Below are positions 18,233 to 26,741 of a DNA stretch of 64,000 bases, in pieces. Where the stretch lies: positions 806,001 to 870,000 of the forward strand of contig NZ_CP059297.1 in the NCBI RefSeq assembly GCF_017795885.1. Reading direction: 5' to 3'. Under the pieces are notes generated by a model, which ran no database searches, was not told where the DNA came from, and saw only the letters and a program-made list of their open reading frames with translations. The stretch comes from Brevundimonas sp. AJA228-03 (GTDB lineage Bacteria; Pseudomonadota; Alphaproteobacteria; Caulobacterales; Caulobacteraceae). How positions within the stretch are numbered: the first letter of the stretch is position 1; every line of letters starts with the position of its first letter. The position numbers and the translations under genes are program-made.

Positions 18233-19474
18233 TCACCCGGCCGGCAGCGGAACCGTCGATTGCCGTGCCACCGCCCGGCCGGCATTGACCGCCATCAGCG
18301 CCGCCGGGATCATCAGGGCGGCTCCCACGGCCAGGGGCCAGTCGTGGCCGAGGCCGGAGAACATGGCGCCCGCCACCACCGGTCCGAACATCCGCCCTGA
18401 CGAACTGGCCGCCATGTTCAGCCCTAGCATGGCCCCCTGACGGTCGGGGGGCGTGGCACGCGAGATCATGGCGGAGATGTTGGGCATGGTCATGGCCATG
18501 CCGAAGGCCCCCACGCTCATCGCCACCGGCACGGCCCAGCCGACCGGGGCCAGCATCTGGCCCAGAAGCCCACAGCCGAACAACAGACAGCCGACCGCCA
18601 GCATCCGGCTTTCGCCGAACCGCTGCGACAGCCGCCCCGTGACTGCCGACTGGCAGATCACCGACACGATGCCGACCGCCATGAAGGAAAAGGCTACCTC
18701 GCGCGCGCCCCAGCCGAAGCGCGCGCCCGTGAACAGACCGAAGGTCGATTCCATGCCCGAGAACCCGGCCATATAGATCAATGTGACCAGGATCACCCGC
18801 GACACCACCGGATTGGCGGCCGCGTCCCTGACGCCGCCGAGGAAGGGGGCCCGGGCCGGTGCAGGGCCGTCACGCCGGACGAGGCTCTCCTTCAGCAGGA
18901 ACAGGACCCCCAGCGCCGCCAGGATCGCCAGTCCGCAGGCGGCGAAGATCGGCAGCTGATAGCCCAGCCGGCCCAGGTCCTCGCGCACCAGAACGCCGCT
19001 CAGGCCCGGCCCGGCGATGAAGCCGGCCCCGAAGGCCGCCCCGATCAGCCCCATGCGACCCGCGCGCTTCTCGGGCGGAGTGACGTCGGCGACATAGCCC
19101 TGGACCGTCGAGACATTGCCGGCCCCCAGGCCGGTGAACAGCCGGATGCCGATGGCGACCCAGATGTTGGGGGCGAAGGCCAGCATCAGATAGCCGACCG
19201 CATTGGCCGCGACCGTGATCAAAAGCACCGGCTTGCGCCCGATCCGGTCCGACAACCGGCCCCAGAACGGCTCGGCGAAGAACTGCCCCACCGAATAGGC
19301 CGAGAACATCAGCGCGACCTGCCAGGGCGCGGCCTTCAGGCTCTCGCCGAAGAACGGCAGCAACGGCACGACCAGGCCGAACCCGACCAGATTGATGAAG
19401 ACGATGGCGAACAGCACCGCCAGGGCGCGCCGGTCGCTGTGGTCGGTCGGTGCCGGGGCCGGTGACTGGATCAT
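18233..19474 (-). CDS. MFS efflux transporter, TetA-like (DHA1) type
   Basis: 413 aa with about 12 hydrophobic helices. Motif A after helix 2 reads GRLSDRIGRKPVLL; motif C-like glycine-rich helix 5 reads GLIGAAFGAGFIAGPGLSG, typical of drug:H+ antiporters. Substrate cannot be told from sequence; multidrug or tetracycline-like export is the family role. It is placed unusually between infC and rpmI on the same strand, 53 bases after the S9 peptidase gene. Confidence 0.88.
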   Translation of the reverse strand: MIQSPAPAPTDHSDRRALAVLFAIVFINLVGFGLVVPLLPFFGESLKAAPWQVALMFSAYSVGQFFAEPFWGRLSDRIGRKPVLLITVAANAVGYLMLAFAPNIWVAIGIRLFTGLGAGNVSTVQGYVADVTPPEKRAGRMGLIGAAFGAGFIAGPGLSGVLVREDLGRLGYQLPIFAACGLAILAALGVLFLLKESLVRRDGPAPARAPFLGGVRDAAANPVVSRVILVTLIYMAGFSGMESTFGLFTGARFGWGAREVAFSFMAVGIVSVICQSAVTGRLSQRFGESRMLAVGCLLFGCGLLGQMLAPVGWAVPVAMSVGAFGMAMTMPNISAMISRATPPDRQGAMLGLNMAASSSGRMFGPVVAGAMFSGLGHDWPLAVGAALMIPAALMAVNAGRAVARQSTVPLPAG

Positions 19475-19527
19475 AATGTCTTCTAGTCCGGCGCGGCCGG
19501 GACCGCGAGAGCCCGCGACGACGCGGT

Positions 19528-21468
19528 TCAGTCCGGCGGATTGTAGCGTTGAAGGAAGGCGACGGTCTGCGTCAGCATCTGGCTGCGGGTCTCCTCGCCG
19601 GACAGCCAGTGGTCTTCGCCCGGAAGCTCCACCAGATCGAACGCCTTGCCCGCGCGCCGCAGGGCCGAAGCCATTGTGCTGGTCTGGCTGAAGGGCACCA
19701 CAGTGTCGTCGCGGCCATGGATCAGCAGGATCGGAATCTCGACCCGGTCCGCCAGCCGTGCGGGCGACAGGGCGTCCAGCGAGGCGTCCGTGCTGCGTTC
19801 GGTGCCCATGAACCGGTTCCAGTATCGGTTGGTCCCGTTGTTGCGGCTCCCATTCCGGTCAGCCGTCCAGCGCAGCATATCCCGCAGGTCGGACACGCCT
19901 GCGACCGACACCGCGCAGCGATAGACCCCGACATCCAGGGTTGCCCCGGCCAGGGCCGCATAGCCGCCGTAGCTGGCACCGACGATACAGACCCGTGAGG
20001 GATCGATCATCCCCTGGTCCGCCAGCCAGCGGACACCGTCGGACAGATCGGTCTGCATCTTCCGGCCCCATTCACCGAAACCGGCCTCCAGATGGGCCTG
20101 GCCGAGCTCCGAGGAGCCCCGGAAATTCGCCTGCAACACGGCATAGCCCCGCGAGGCCAGCGCCTGCGCCCACCAGTCGAACTCCAGATAGTCCCTGGCG
20201 GCGGGGCCTCCATGCGGTAGCACGATCAACGGCAGGTTTTCGGGCTCGGTCACGCCCGGCGGCAGGCTCAGATAACCCGGGATCTCCAGCCCGTCGGCCG
20301 CCGAATAGGTGATCGCGCGAATCTCGCCCACCCGATCGTTGGTGACGAGGGGATAGGCCTCACCCAGGAGGCTGCCGGTCGCCCGATCCAGATCGACGAA
20401 GAAGTAACGGCCGGAATCCTGCGATCCCGAGGTGAAGACGACGGCCTGGCGCATGTCGTGGCTCCACGACCGCAGTCGGGGACGATAACCCTCGAAGGCT
20501 GCGAGGATGGATCGCCAGGCCCGACCCGCCGCCGGATCGATGAATGCATAGCGTTCGCCATCGGCGTCATCGAACCGGGCTCCGATCAGCCGACCTGTCT
20601 GCGGATGGTAGATCAGTTCGTCGGGATTTCCGTCGAAGGGCATGGGACGCCAGTTCCCGTTGAGGCCAATCAGCTTCCAGGCCGGATCTGAACCGTCTTC
20701 GGACGGCGCAAGGACGGTCAGGCTGTCTCCGTCCGGCCCGATGCCGTCGACCGTCGGCGTATCGATCAGGGCCGTGATTGACCAGATCGAGCGCCAGGAC
20801 CCCGGACCCGGCCTGGTCTGCAGCGCCCAGGCACCGTCACGCTCATTATAGGTCACCCGGGCCAGACGCTGGCCGTCGCGGTCCAGAACATAGCCCGTCG
20901 TTTCTCGCGAGCCCCCCTCCAGCCGGCGCACGGCCATGGTTGTCGGGTCCAGAGCCAGCAGGTCTGGTTCGTAGCTTACGTCGTTGATCGCTTCGAACAC
21001 CACGGTCGGCTTGCCGTCCATCTGGACGACCTCGATCGAGAAACTGGCTTCAAAGGCGTTGGGCACACGATCGAAGATCGAACGAAGCCGGCCCGTCTGC
21101 AGGGCGTAGATCTGTCCGGAGACGGCCTCGATATCCACGCCGCTCGGCCAGCGCTGGGTCGAGGATGTGACGATGAGCACATGCTCATCGTCCACCCAGA
21201 CAAGGTCGCGCACCTTCACATCACCGATCCGGGCACCGCCGAGCAGACCGGCATCGGGCAGGCTCTGGATCAGGACGAAGCGTTCATCGCCTTCTGTCTT
21301 GACGACCGCCAGCCTGTCGCCAGAGCCAGACAACTGCGCCCGCTCGAAGGCGGGAAGCCGGCCATAGGCCTCGATCGGGGCCGGCTCGGGCCCCGCACGG
21401 GATTGCGCCTGTGCCACGCCATGAACGCACAGCAGGCACAGTGCCGCCACCCAGCCGATACGCGACAT
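19528..21468 (-). CDS. S9 family serine peptidase (prolyl oligopeptidase type), exported
   Basis: 646 aa from ATG 21468, chosen because GGAGAG stands seven bases upstream; it gives the signal peptide MSRIGWVAALCLLCVHGVAQ. Residues about 30-380 form the N-terminal beta-propeller. The C-terminal alpha/beta hydrolase has the nucleophile in GASYGGYAA (Ser near 500), the acid in HGRDDTVVPF (near 584) and the His in GEDHWLSGE (near 620). The family cleaves peptides or acyl-peptides, here in the periplasm. It lies between infC and the MFS gene on the same strand. Confidence 0.92.
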   Translation of the reverse strand: MSRIGWVAALCLLCVHGVAQAQSRAGPEPAPIEAYGRLPAFERAQLSGSGDRLAVVKTEGDERFVLIQSLPDAGLLGGARIGDVKVRDLVWVDDEHVLIVTSSTQRWPSGVDIEAVSGQIYALQTGRLRSIFDRVPNAFEASFSIEVVQMDGKPTVVFEAINDVSYEPDLLALDPTTMAVRRLEGGSRETTGYVLDRDGQRLARVTYNERDGAWALQTRPGPGSWRSIWSITALIDTPTVDGIGPDGDSLTVLAPSEDGSDPAWKLIGLNGNWRPMPFDGNPDELIYHPQTGRLIGARFDDADGERYAFIDPAAGRAWRSILAAFEGYRPRLRSWSHDMRQAVVFTSGSQDSGRYFFVDLDRATGSLLGEAYPLVTNDRVGEIRAITYSAADGLEIPGYLSLPPGVTEPENLPLIVLPHGGPAARDYLEFDWWAQALASRGYAVLQANFRGSSELGQAHLEAGFGEWGRKMQTDLSDGVRWLADQGMIDPSRVCIVGASYGGYAALAGATLDVGVYRCAVSVAGVSDLRDMLRWTADRNGSRNNGTNRYWNRFMGTERSTDASLDALSPARLADRVEIPILLIHGRDDTVVPFSQTSTMASALRRAGKAFDLVELPGEDHWLSGEETRSQMLTQTVAFLQRYNPPD

Positions 21469-21568
21469 ACAGACTCTCCGGCCACAATCCCGGCGCAACC
21501 ATAACAGGCTCCCGGGGGTCGGACAGGCCCCCCGATCAGGAAGGCGATCGCCTCAGCCGGGATCGGGG

Positions 21569-22102
21569 CTACTTCGGCGCCAGGATCATGATCATCTGGC
21601 GGCCCTCCATGCGGGGCGCATATTCGACCTTGGCGATCTCGTCGAAGTCGGCCTGGACCTTGTTCAGCAGCTTCATGCCCAGTTCGGGGTGGGCCATTTC
21701 GCGGCCGCGGAAGCGCAGGGTCACCTTGACCTTGTCGCCCTCGTCGAAGAAGCGGTGCATGGCCTTGGCCTTCACCTCATAGTCGTGGGTATCGATATTG
21801 GGGCGGAGCTTGATCTCTTTCAGCTCGACGACCTTCTGGCGCTTGCGGGCCTCGGCCTTCTTCTTCTGCTCCTGGAAGCGGAACTTGCCGTAATCGAGGA
21901 TCTTGGCGACGGGCGGCTCCGACGTCGAGACGATCTGAACCAGATCCATGCCCGCCTCCTCGGCGGCCTCCAGCGCGGCGGAGGTCGGCATCACCCCCTG
22001 CTTCTCGCCGTTCTGATCGATCAGCAGAACGCGCGGTGCGCGGATGTCCTGGTTCATAGGGGGGCCGTCCTTGGTGGGCGGCTGGTTCATCGGACGGCGA
22101 AT
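21569..22102 (-). CDS. infC: Translation initiation factor IF-3, probable ATT start
   Basis: 177 aa if started at ATT 22102. The N-domain ([14 protein letters not shown]), linker ([15 protein letters not shown]) and C-domain ([36 protein letters not shown]) are canonical IF-3. IF-3 binds the 30S subunit and checks start codons. The ATT begins I-RRPMNQPP, matching the MRRP N-terminus of Caulobacter IF-3 as I remember it, and AAGGAA lies ten bases upstream. E. coli infC also uses AUU, for autoregulation. Alternatives are an ATG at 22135 with no good site, or later ATGs at 22090 and 22057. Confidence 0.93.
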   Translation of the reverse strand: MRRPMNQPPTKDGPPMNQDIRAPRVLLIDQNGEKQGVMPTSAALEAAEEAGMDLVQIVSTSEPPVAKILDYGKFRFQEQKKKAEARKRQKVVELKEIKLRPNIDTHDYEVKAKAMHRFFDEGDKVKVTLRFRGREMAHPELGMKLLNKVQADFDEIAKVEYAPRMEGRQMIMILAPK

Positions 22103-22212
22103 GAGCGTCGTTTCCTTGTGTTTCTGAAAGCGCAATAATGTCGCAGGGGGCAGCGCACGGCATACCGCCGCGTTCCCTCACAAAGCGTATATGCCCGTGA
22201 AACGGCCGTTCT

Positions 22213-23169
22213 TCAAGGCGTGACGGGGGGCGGGTCGCCGATCCAGCGGTCATGCAGCGCGATCACGGCCTCGAAGACACGCTGGGTCGTCAGGGCCTCG
22301 ATGGGTGCGAACTCGCCCCGGTTCGGGTTGGAGGCGGCGATGGCGGTGCGCGGGCCGCGCGGGCCGTACAGCCACCATTCGGTCGGGCCGAACAGACCCA
22401 GGGTCGGTTTCCCCGCTGCGGCGGCCACATGCATCAGGCCGGAATCGTTGCCGACGAACAGGGCGGCCCGGTCGATGGCCGCGGCGGAACACAGGATGTC
22501 GCCCTGGCCTACGCAGTCGATGCCGCGCGGTCCGGCCGCCTCCAGCGCCGGGGTCGCGGGCGGCCGGTCGCCGGGTCCGCCCACAGGCATGAACCGCCAG
22601 CCCTCGAAGCGCGGCTCGGCCTTCAACCTCTCGACCAGCTCGCCCCAGCGGTCGGCGGGCCAGCTCTTGCCCGGCTGATGGGCGATAGGCGCCAGGGCGA
22701 TGATCGGGCCGGGCGCCGTCTCCAGCTGCGGGTCGATCACGGCCGCCGCCTCGGTTCGCGCACGATCATCGATGAACAGCTCCGGCTCCAGCGGCCGGTC
22801 GGATCCCATCAGGCGCGAGACCATCTCCACCTTGGGCAGTCCCGTCTCCCAGCGGCGGTTGTAGATCACCCGCCGGTCAGCCCGGACCAGATAGGCCAGG
22901 GCCGAGCCGCGAATGTCGATCACCAGGGCCCAGCGGGTGCCGACGACCTGTCGCCACAGCTCCAGCCAGTGTCCGGCGGCCTTCTTCTTGTCCAGCACGA
23001 TAACCCGCTCCACCCCCGGCGCCGAGCGGAAGAAGGGCGCGGGCGGGCGGCCACAGGCGACGGTGATCCCGGCCCCCGGCACCTGACGCGCAATCTCTCG
23101 CAGGATCCCCGACGAGATCACGCAGTCGCCGATGCGGTTGGAGGTGACGAACAGGACCTTGTTGCTCAT
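22213..23169 (-). CDS. Glycosyltransferase family 9 (heptosyltransferase-like)
   Basis: 318 aa. The start LFVTSNRIGDCVISSGILRE is the GT9 N-terminal signature; the C-terminal half has IIALAPIAHQPGKSWPADRW and FVGNDSGLMHVAAAAGKPTLG followed by LFGPTEWW, the ADP-sugar binding region. GT9 enzymes add heptose or related sugars to the LPS inner core in the cytoplasm. It is the first gene of the minus-strand run leading to infC, with a 110-base gap, and is divergent from the hydrolase at 23211. Confidence 0.9.
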   Translation of the reverse strand: MSNKVLFVTSNRIGDCVISSGILREIARQVPGAGITVACGRPPAPFFRSAPGVERVIVLDKKKAAGHWLELWRQVVGTRWALVIDIRGSALAYLVRADRRVIYNRRWETGLPKVEMVSRLMGSDRPLEPELFIDDRARTEAAAVIDPQLETAPGPIIALAPIAHQPGKSWPADRWGELVERLKAEPRFEGWRFMPVGGPGDRPPATPALEAAGPRGIDCVGQGDILCSAAAIDRAALFVGNDSGLMHVAAAAGKPTLGLFGPTEWWLYGPRGPRTAIAASNPNRGEFAPIEALTTQRVFEAVIALHDRWIGDPPPVTP

Positions 23170-23210
23170 GAAGGGGTCATATCGTCCTCCGTCACGAAGC
23201 GCGAGCCGCC

Positions 23211-23954
23211 ATGATCCAGACCCTGACCCGCCCCGACGGCGAGACCCTGGCCTTCAAACGGGTCGAGGGGACCGGCCCGACCGTCCTCTGGATCGGCGGC
23301 TTCCGCTCCGACATGGAGGGCACCAAGGCGCTGGCTCTGGACGTCGCCGCCCGCGAGCGGGGCTGGGCCTTCGTCCGCTACGACCATTTTGCGCACGGGC
23401 AGTCCTCGGGCGACTGGCGTCAGGCGACCATCGGGCGCTGGCGCGAGGATGCGATCGGCCTGATCGACAGTATCGACGGCCCGGTTCTCCCGGTCGGCTC
23501 GTCGATGGGGGGCTGGGTCAGCCTGCTCGCCGCCCTGGCCCGGCCCGAGCGGATGGCAGGGCTGGTGCTGGTCAATCCGGCCCAGGATTTCACCGAGAGC
23601 CTGATGTGGCCGTCCCTGCCCGATCACGTCCGCCAGACCATCCTGCGCGACGGCGAGGCGACGATCGTGGAACCGGGGCTGGGCGAATACGTCCTGACGG
23701 CGCGGATGTTCGAGGAGGCGCGCGACTGGCTGCTGCTGGACGGGCCTATCGCCATCACGGCTCCGGTCCATGTCCTGCAGGGCCGCGCCGACGACACCGT
23801 GCCCTGGACCCATGCGATGAAGCTGGCGGAGCGGTTGACCGGCGGCGACGTGCGTCTGGACCTGATCGAGGGCGGCGACCACCGTCTATCGACCCCTCGC
23901 GACCTGGACCGCCTGATCGCGGCTGTCGAGGCGATGCGTCAGCCCCGGGTATGA
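23211..23954 (+). CDS. Alpha/beta hydrolase
   Basis: 247 aa. The fold is shown by PTVLWIGGFRSDMEGTKA (oxyanion region), RYDHFAHGQSSGDW, nucleophile elbow GSSMGGW (Ser near residue 97), acid in LQGRADDTVPW and His in EGGDHRL. The order resembles the ABHD10-like thioesterase/esterase group. The substrate is unknown. It sits 150 bases upstream of kynA on the same strand; since kynurenine formamidases can be alpha/beta hydrolases a link is possible but unproven. Confidence 0.87.
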   Translation: MIQTLTRPDGETLAFKRVEGTGPTVLWIGGFRSDMEGTKALALDVAARERGWAFVRYDHFAHGQSSGDWRQATIGRWREDAIGLIDSIDGPVLPVGSSMGGWVSLLAALARPERMAGLVLVNPAQDFTESLMWPSLPDHVRQTILRDGEATIVEPGLGEYVLTARMFEEARDWLLLDGPIAITAPVHVLQGRADDTVPWTHAMKLAERLTGGDVRLDLIEGGDHRLSTPRDLDRLIAAVEAMRQPRV

Positions 23955-24104
23955 GCGCTCAACAGGGTGTCCAACCGGTCCAGGCCGGGGACGCTGGAGT
24001 TGCAGACGTCAGACACGCCCCCGGGAGACGGTCCGAATGAACGTGCATGTTCGCCCCGTTCTCATGGGTTGAGGTCGAGGCTCCAGGAGCCGATACAGCG
24101 GCGC

Positions 24105-24908
24105 ATGAGCGACACGCCCCCCGCCGACATGACCTATGCGCGCTATCTGGACCTGGACCGGCTGCTGTCGGCCCAGACCCCTCTCAGCGACCAGCACGAC
24201 GAGATGCTGTTCGTCGTCATTCACCAGGCCAAGGAGCTCTGGCTCAAGCAGATCCTGCACGAGGTCGCCCTGGCCAAGACCCTGGTGCGCTCGGGCGACC
24301 TGGTTCCGGCCTACAAGAGCCTGGCCCGGGTCAGCCGCATCCAGGCCGTGATGACCCAGAGCTGGGACATTCTGGCGACCATGACGCCGGCCGACTATCT
24401 GATGTTCCGGGGCGTGCTGGGGTCCAGTTCCGGCTTTCAGAGCGACCAGTTCCGGCGTCTGGAGACCATGCTGGGCCTGAAGGATCCCAAATTCCTGGTG
24501 TTCCAGGAAGACCGGCCCGAGGCGCACGCCGCCCTGTCGGCCGCCCTGGCCGCGCCCAGTCTCTATGACGACGCCCTGTCGCAACTGGCAGCGGCGGGCA
24601 TGGGCGTGCCCGAGGCCGTCCTGAACCGCGACGTCAGCCAGCGCTATGTGCCCGACGAGGCCGTCGAGGCCGCCTGGCTGGAGGTCTATCGCGACACCGG
24701 TCGATGGTGGGAACTGTACCAGCTGGCCGAGAAGCTGGTCGATCTGGACGACGCCCTGGTCACCTGGCGGCACAAGCATGTGGTGACGGTGGAGCGCATC
24801 ATCGGACGCCGTCGAGGCACGGGTGGCACCGACGGTGTCGGCTATCTGTCATCGACGCTGGAGCGGCGTTGCTTCCCGGAGCTGTGGTCGTTGCGCACCC
24901 GGCTCTGA
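24105..24908 (+). CDS. kynA: Tryptophan 2,3-dioxygenase
   Basis: 267 aa from ATG 24105 (MSDTPPADMTYARYLDLDRL); an open frame extends upstream to 23967, but that region does not match the family. Heme and substrate motifs are present: FVVIHQAKELWLKQILHEV (distal His), FRGVLGSSSGFQSDQFR, and VTWRHKHVVTVERIIG (proximal His) followed by GTGGTDGVGYL. It oxidises L-tryptophan to N-formylkynurenine, the first step of the kynurenine pathway. No kynB or kynU gene is adjacent. Confidence 0.95.
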   Translation: MSDTPPADMTYARYLDLDRLLSAQTPLSDQHDEMLFVVIHQAKELWLKQILHEVALAKTLVRSGDLVPAYKSLARVSRIQAVMTQSWDILATMTPADYLMFRGVLGSSSGFQSDQFRRLETMLGLKDPKFLVFQEDRPEAHAALSAALAAPSLYDDALSQLAAAGMGVPEAVLNRDVSQRYVPDEAVEAAWLEVYRDTGRWWELYQLAEKLVDLDDALVTWRHKHVVTVERIIGRRRGTGGTDGVGYLSSTLERRCFPELWSLRTRL

Positions 24909-24952
24909 CAACCCTGCGGGCGGTCGGGCGGCTCAGTCTGCAGGAAAGGGAA

Positions 24953-25027
24953 TGGTGGACGCGACAGGGATTGAACCTGTGACCCCCTCGATGTCAACGA
25001 GGTGCTCTCCCGCTGAGCTACGCATCC
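24953..25027 (-). tRNA. tRNA-Val (anticodon GAC)
   Basis: On the minus strand a 75-base cloverleaf is seen: acceptor GGATGCG pairs with CGCGTCC, the D-arm is GCTCAGCGGGAGAGC, the anticodon stem is CCTCG/CGAGG with loop TTGACAT (GAC), and the T-arm CAGGTTCAATCCCTG is intact. CCA is encoded. No clear intrinsic terminator follows. Confidence 0.95.
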
Positions 25028-25118
25028 GCCAAGACGGTTCCGGACAGGTCCGGAACGGGAAGGAGCGGTCTATACCCCAGCCCATGCGAAGCCCGCAAGG
25101 GCGAAACCGGGGCGATAG

Positions 25119-25478
25119 TCAGGCCGCCGCGCACATCTTGTCGACCTCGGCGACCAGGTCGCGCAGATGGACGGGCTTGGACAGGACCTTGGCCTGGGGG
25201 CTGGCCTGGGCGGCGCTCAGGGCGACGGCCGCGAAGCCGGTGATGAACATGATGCGCAGGCCGGGCTGGCGGGTGGCGGCCACGCGGGCGACCTCGATCC
25301 CGTCGGCACCGGGCATCACGATATCGGTCAGCAGAAGGTCGTAGGGGCCACCTTCCAGAGCGTCGATGGCTTCGTCGCCATTCTCGCAATCCACCACCTC
25401 GTGTCCTGCCCGTTCCAGCGCACGGGTCAGGAAACCTCGCAGCGATGCGTCGTCTTCGGCCAACAGGATGCGCGCCAT
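25119..25478 (-). CDS. cpdR: Single-domain response regulator CpdR
   Basis: 119 aa from ATG 25478 (MARILLAEDD). It is a lone receiver domain: acidic pair D9/D10, phospho-acceptor D52 in LLLTDIVMPGADG, and the conserved Lys in VLSKPVHLRDLV. There is no output domain. In Caulobacter, CpdR is phosphorylated through ChpT/CckA; unphosphorylated CpdR goes to the pole and primes ClpXP to degrade CtrA-pathway substrates. The identification rests on near-identity to the CpdR N-terminus as remembered and on the divergent N-formylglutamate amidohydrolase neighbour. Confidence 0.92.
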   Translation of the reverse strand: MARILLAEDDASLRGFLTRALERAGHEVVDCENGDEAIDALEGGPYDLLLTDIVMPGADGIEVARVAATRQPGLRIMFITGFAAVALSAAQASPQAKVLSKPVHLRDLVAEVDKMCAAA

Positions 25479-25603
25479 GCTTTTCGTCGTCCCCGGTTCA
25501 GACCAACAAACTAGGCCGACAACGGTAAACCGGCCATGAAATTCATCGATCCGGCGACCGTCCGGGCTGTGGATGACGGGCAAAAACAGTCTATGCGGGT
25601 CGG

Positions 25604-26479
25604 GTGACCCCTGAGCTGAACCCGCATCCGCTGCCTTCGATCCCGTCGGGCGACGTGTTCGACATCGTCTGGCCCCGGGTTCCGTCGGGACGTCTGGTCT
25701 TTGCCTCGCCGCACTCCGGGGCTCACCGGCCCGATGACATGCGGCCTGTCCCGGGCCTGTCCCCGCTGACCCTGAGAAGCGCCGAGGACGTGGCCGTGGA
25801 TCGCCTGATCGCGGTCGGCGCCGATCATGGTGTTCCGGTCCTGAACGCCCGGATCTCGCGCGCCTATCTGGATCTCAACCGATCTCCGACCGAACTCGAT
25901 CCGGTTCTGATCGAGGACGCGCCGACGGCCGAGCCGACCGGCAAGGTCGCCGCGGGGTTCGGCGTGGTTCCGCGGCGTGCGGGCGACGGCACCCCGCTCT
26001 ACGACCGCCGGCTCTCGCTGGCCGAGGCCGAGGGGCGGATCGCGCGGGTTCACACGCCCTATCACTCGACACTGCGGGATCTGATGACTGCCGCCAGGCA
26101 CCGCCACGGCATGGCCCTGCTGGTCGACTGGCATTCGATGCCGTCCCGGGCGGCCGGTGTGCCGGGCCGGGGGCAGAGGAGCGTGGACATCATCCTGGGA
26201 GACCGTCACGGGGCGGCCTGCCGGTCGGCGACATCGCGACGCGCGCGCGCCCTGTTCGAAGCCCGGGGCTGGCGGGTCGGGCTGAACGCGCCCTATGCCG
26301 GCGGCTATGCCACCCAGCACTGGGGGCGACCCGGGGCTGGTTTTGAAGCGATCCAGGTCGAGATCAACCGCGCCCTCTATCTGGATGAGCGCACCCTGGA
26401 CCCCTCGTCGGACTATGAGAGCTTCAGGGCCGCCCTGGCCGAGGTGATCGCTGAACTGGCCGCCGAACCGGGCCGCTGA
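25604..26479 (+). CDS. N-formylglutamate amidohydrolase family protein
   Basis: 291 aa from GTG 25604. Family motifs are LVFASPHSGAHRP, RISRAYLDLNRSPTELDP, the metal-ligand-like VDWHSMPS, DIILGDRHGAACR, NAPYAGGYATQHWG and QVEINRALYLDE. It hydrolyses N-formyl-L-glutamate to formate and glutamate, the last step of one histidine-degradation route; no other hut gene is nearby, so its substrate here may differ. It is divergent from cpdR with a 125-base shared promoter region. Confidence 0.92.
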   Translation: MTPELNPHPLPSIPSGDVFDIVWPRVPSGRLVFASPHSGAHRPDDMRPVPGLSPLTLRSAEDVAVDRLIAVGADHGVPVLNARISRAYLDLNRSPTELDPVLIEDAPTAEPTGKVAAGFGVVPRRAGDGTPLYDRRLSLAEAEGRIARVHTPYHSTLRDLMTAARHRHGMALLVDWHSMPSRAAGVPGRGQRSVDIILGDRHGAACRSATSRRARALFEARGWRVGLNAPYAGGYATQHWGRPGAGFEAIQVEINRALYLDERTLDPSSDYESFRAALAEVIAELAAEPGR

Positions 26480-26497
26480 CCGGCTGTGGCCAGGGCC

Positions 26498-26579
26498 AAA
26501 AAAAAGCCGCGCCCGTGGGCGCGGCATAAAGTCTATAGGGAGGAAACGCCCAGGAAGGGCAAGACGCCCGGAGGCGTCG
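26498..26579 (-). ncRNA. Candidate small regulatory RNA with anti-SD loops
   Basis: Between two convergent genes the minus strand has a promoter (26586-26614), about 82 bases of transcript and a perfect intrinsic terminator: GCCGCGCC/GGCGCGGC stem (26506-26525) followed by eight T. The predicted RNA has a GACGCC/GGCGTC hairpin with a UCCG loop, a GCCC/GGGC hairpin with a UUCCU loop, and a single-stranded UUUCCUCCC. All three open stretches are C/U-rich and complementary to Shine-Dalgarno sequences, as in known alphaproteobacterial trans-acting RNAs. No open frame fits. The alternative is that the terminator only ends the DUF599 transcript. Confidence 0.55.
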
Positions 26580-26585
26580 AAGTTC

Positions 26586-26614
26586 AAGTTAGGTTGCAAT
26601 GCACAATACGTCAA
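26586..26614 (-). promoter_or_regulatory. Promoter of candidate small RNA
   Basis: On the minus strand TTGACG (26614-26609) and TAACTT (26591-26586) are separated by exactly 17 bases, close to a housekeeping sigma consensus. The spacer is almost filled by a TTGCA-type palindromic motif (26594-26607) that also occurs at 26727-26740 directly against a TATAAT. Confidence 0.55.
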
Positions 26615-26741
26615 GCAAGGTTTAACGCGCCTGCGATCACGCCGTGTTACCGACCGAAATGCCCTTGTGGTGTGATGCAAGCGATTTCACGGCAGGAAAC
26701 GGGCGCGCCCGTGATCGTCCATTATATTGCAGTGCAAAATG

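Noticed and set aside
25479..25603. CtrA-type TTAA-N7-TTAA site in the cpdR/amidohydrolase promoter region
   Set aside because: No pair of TTAA half-sites with the right spacing is present.
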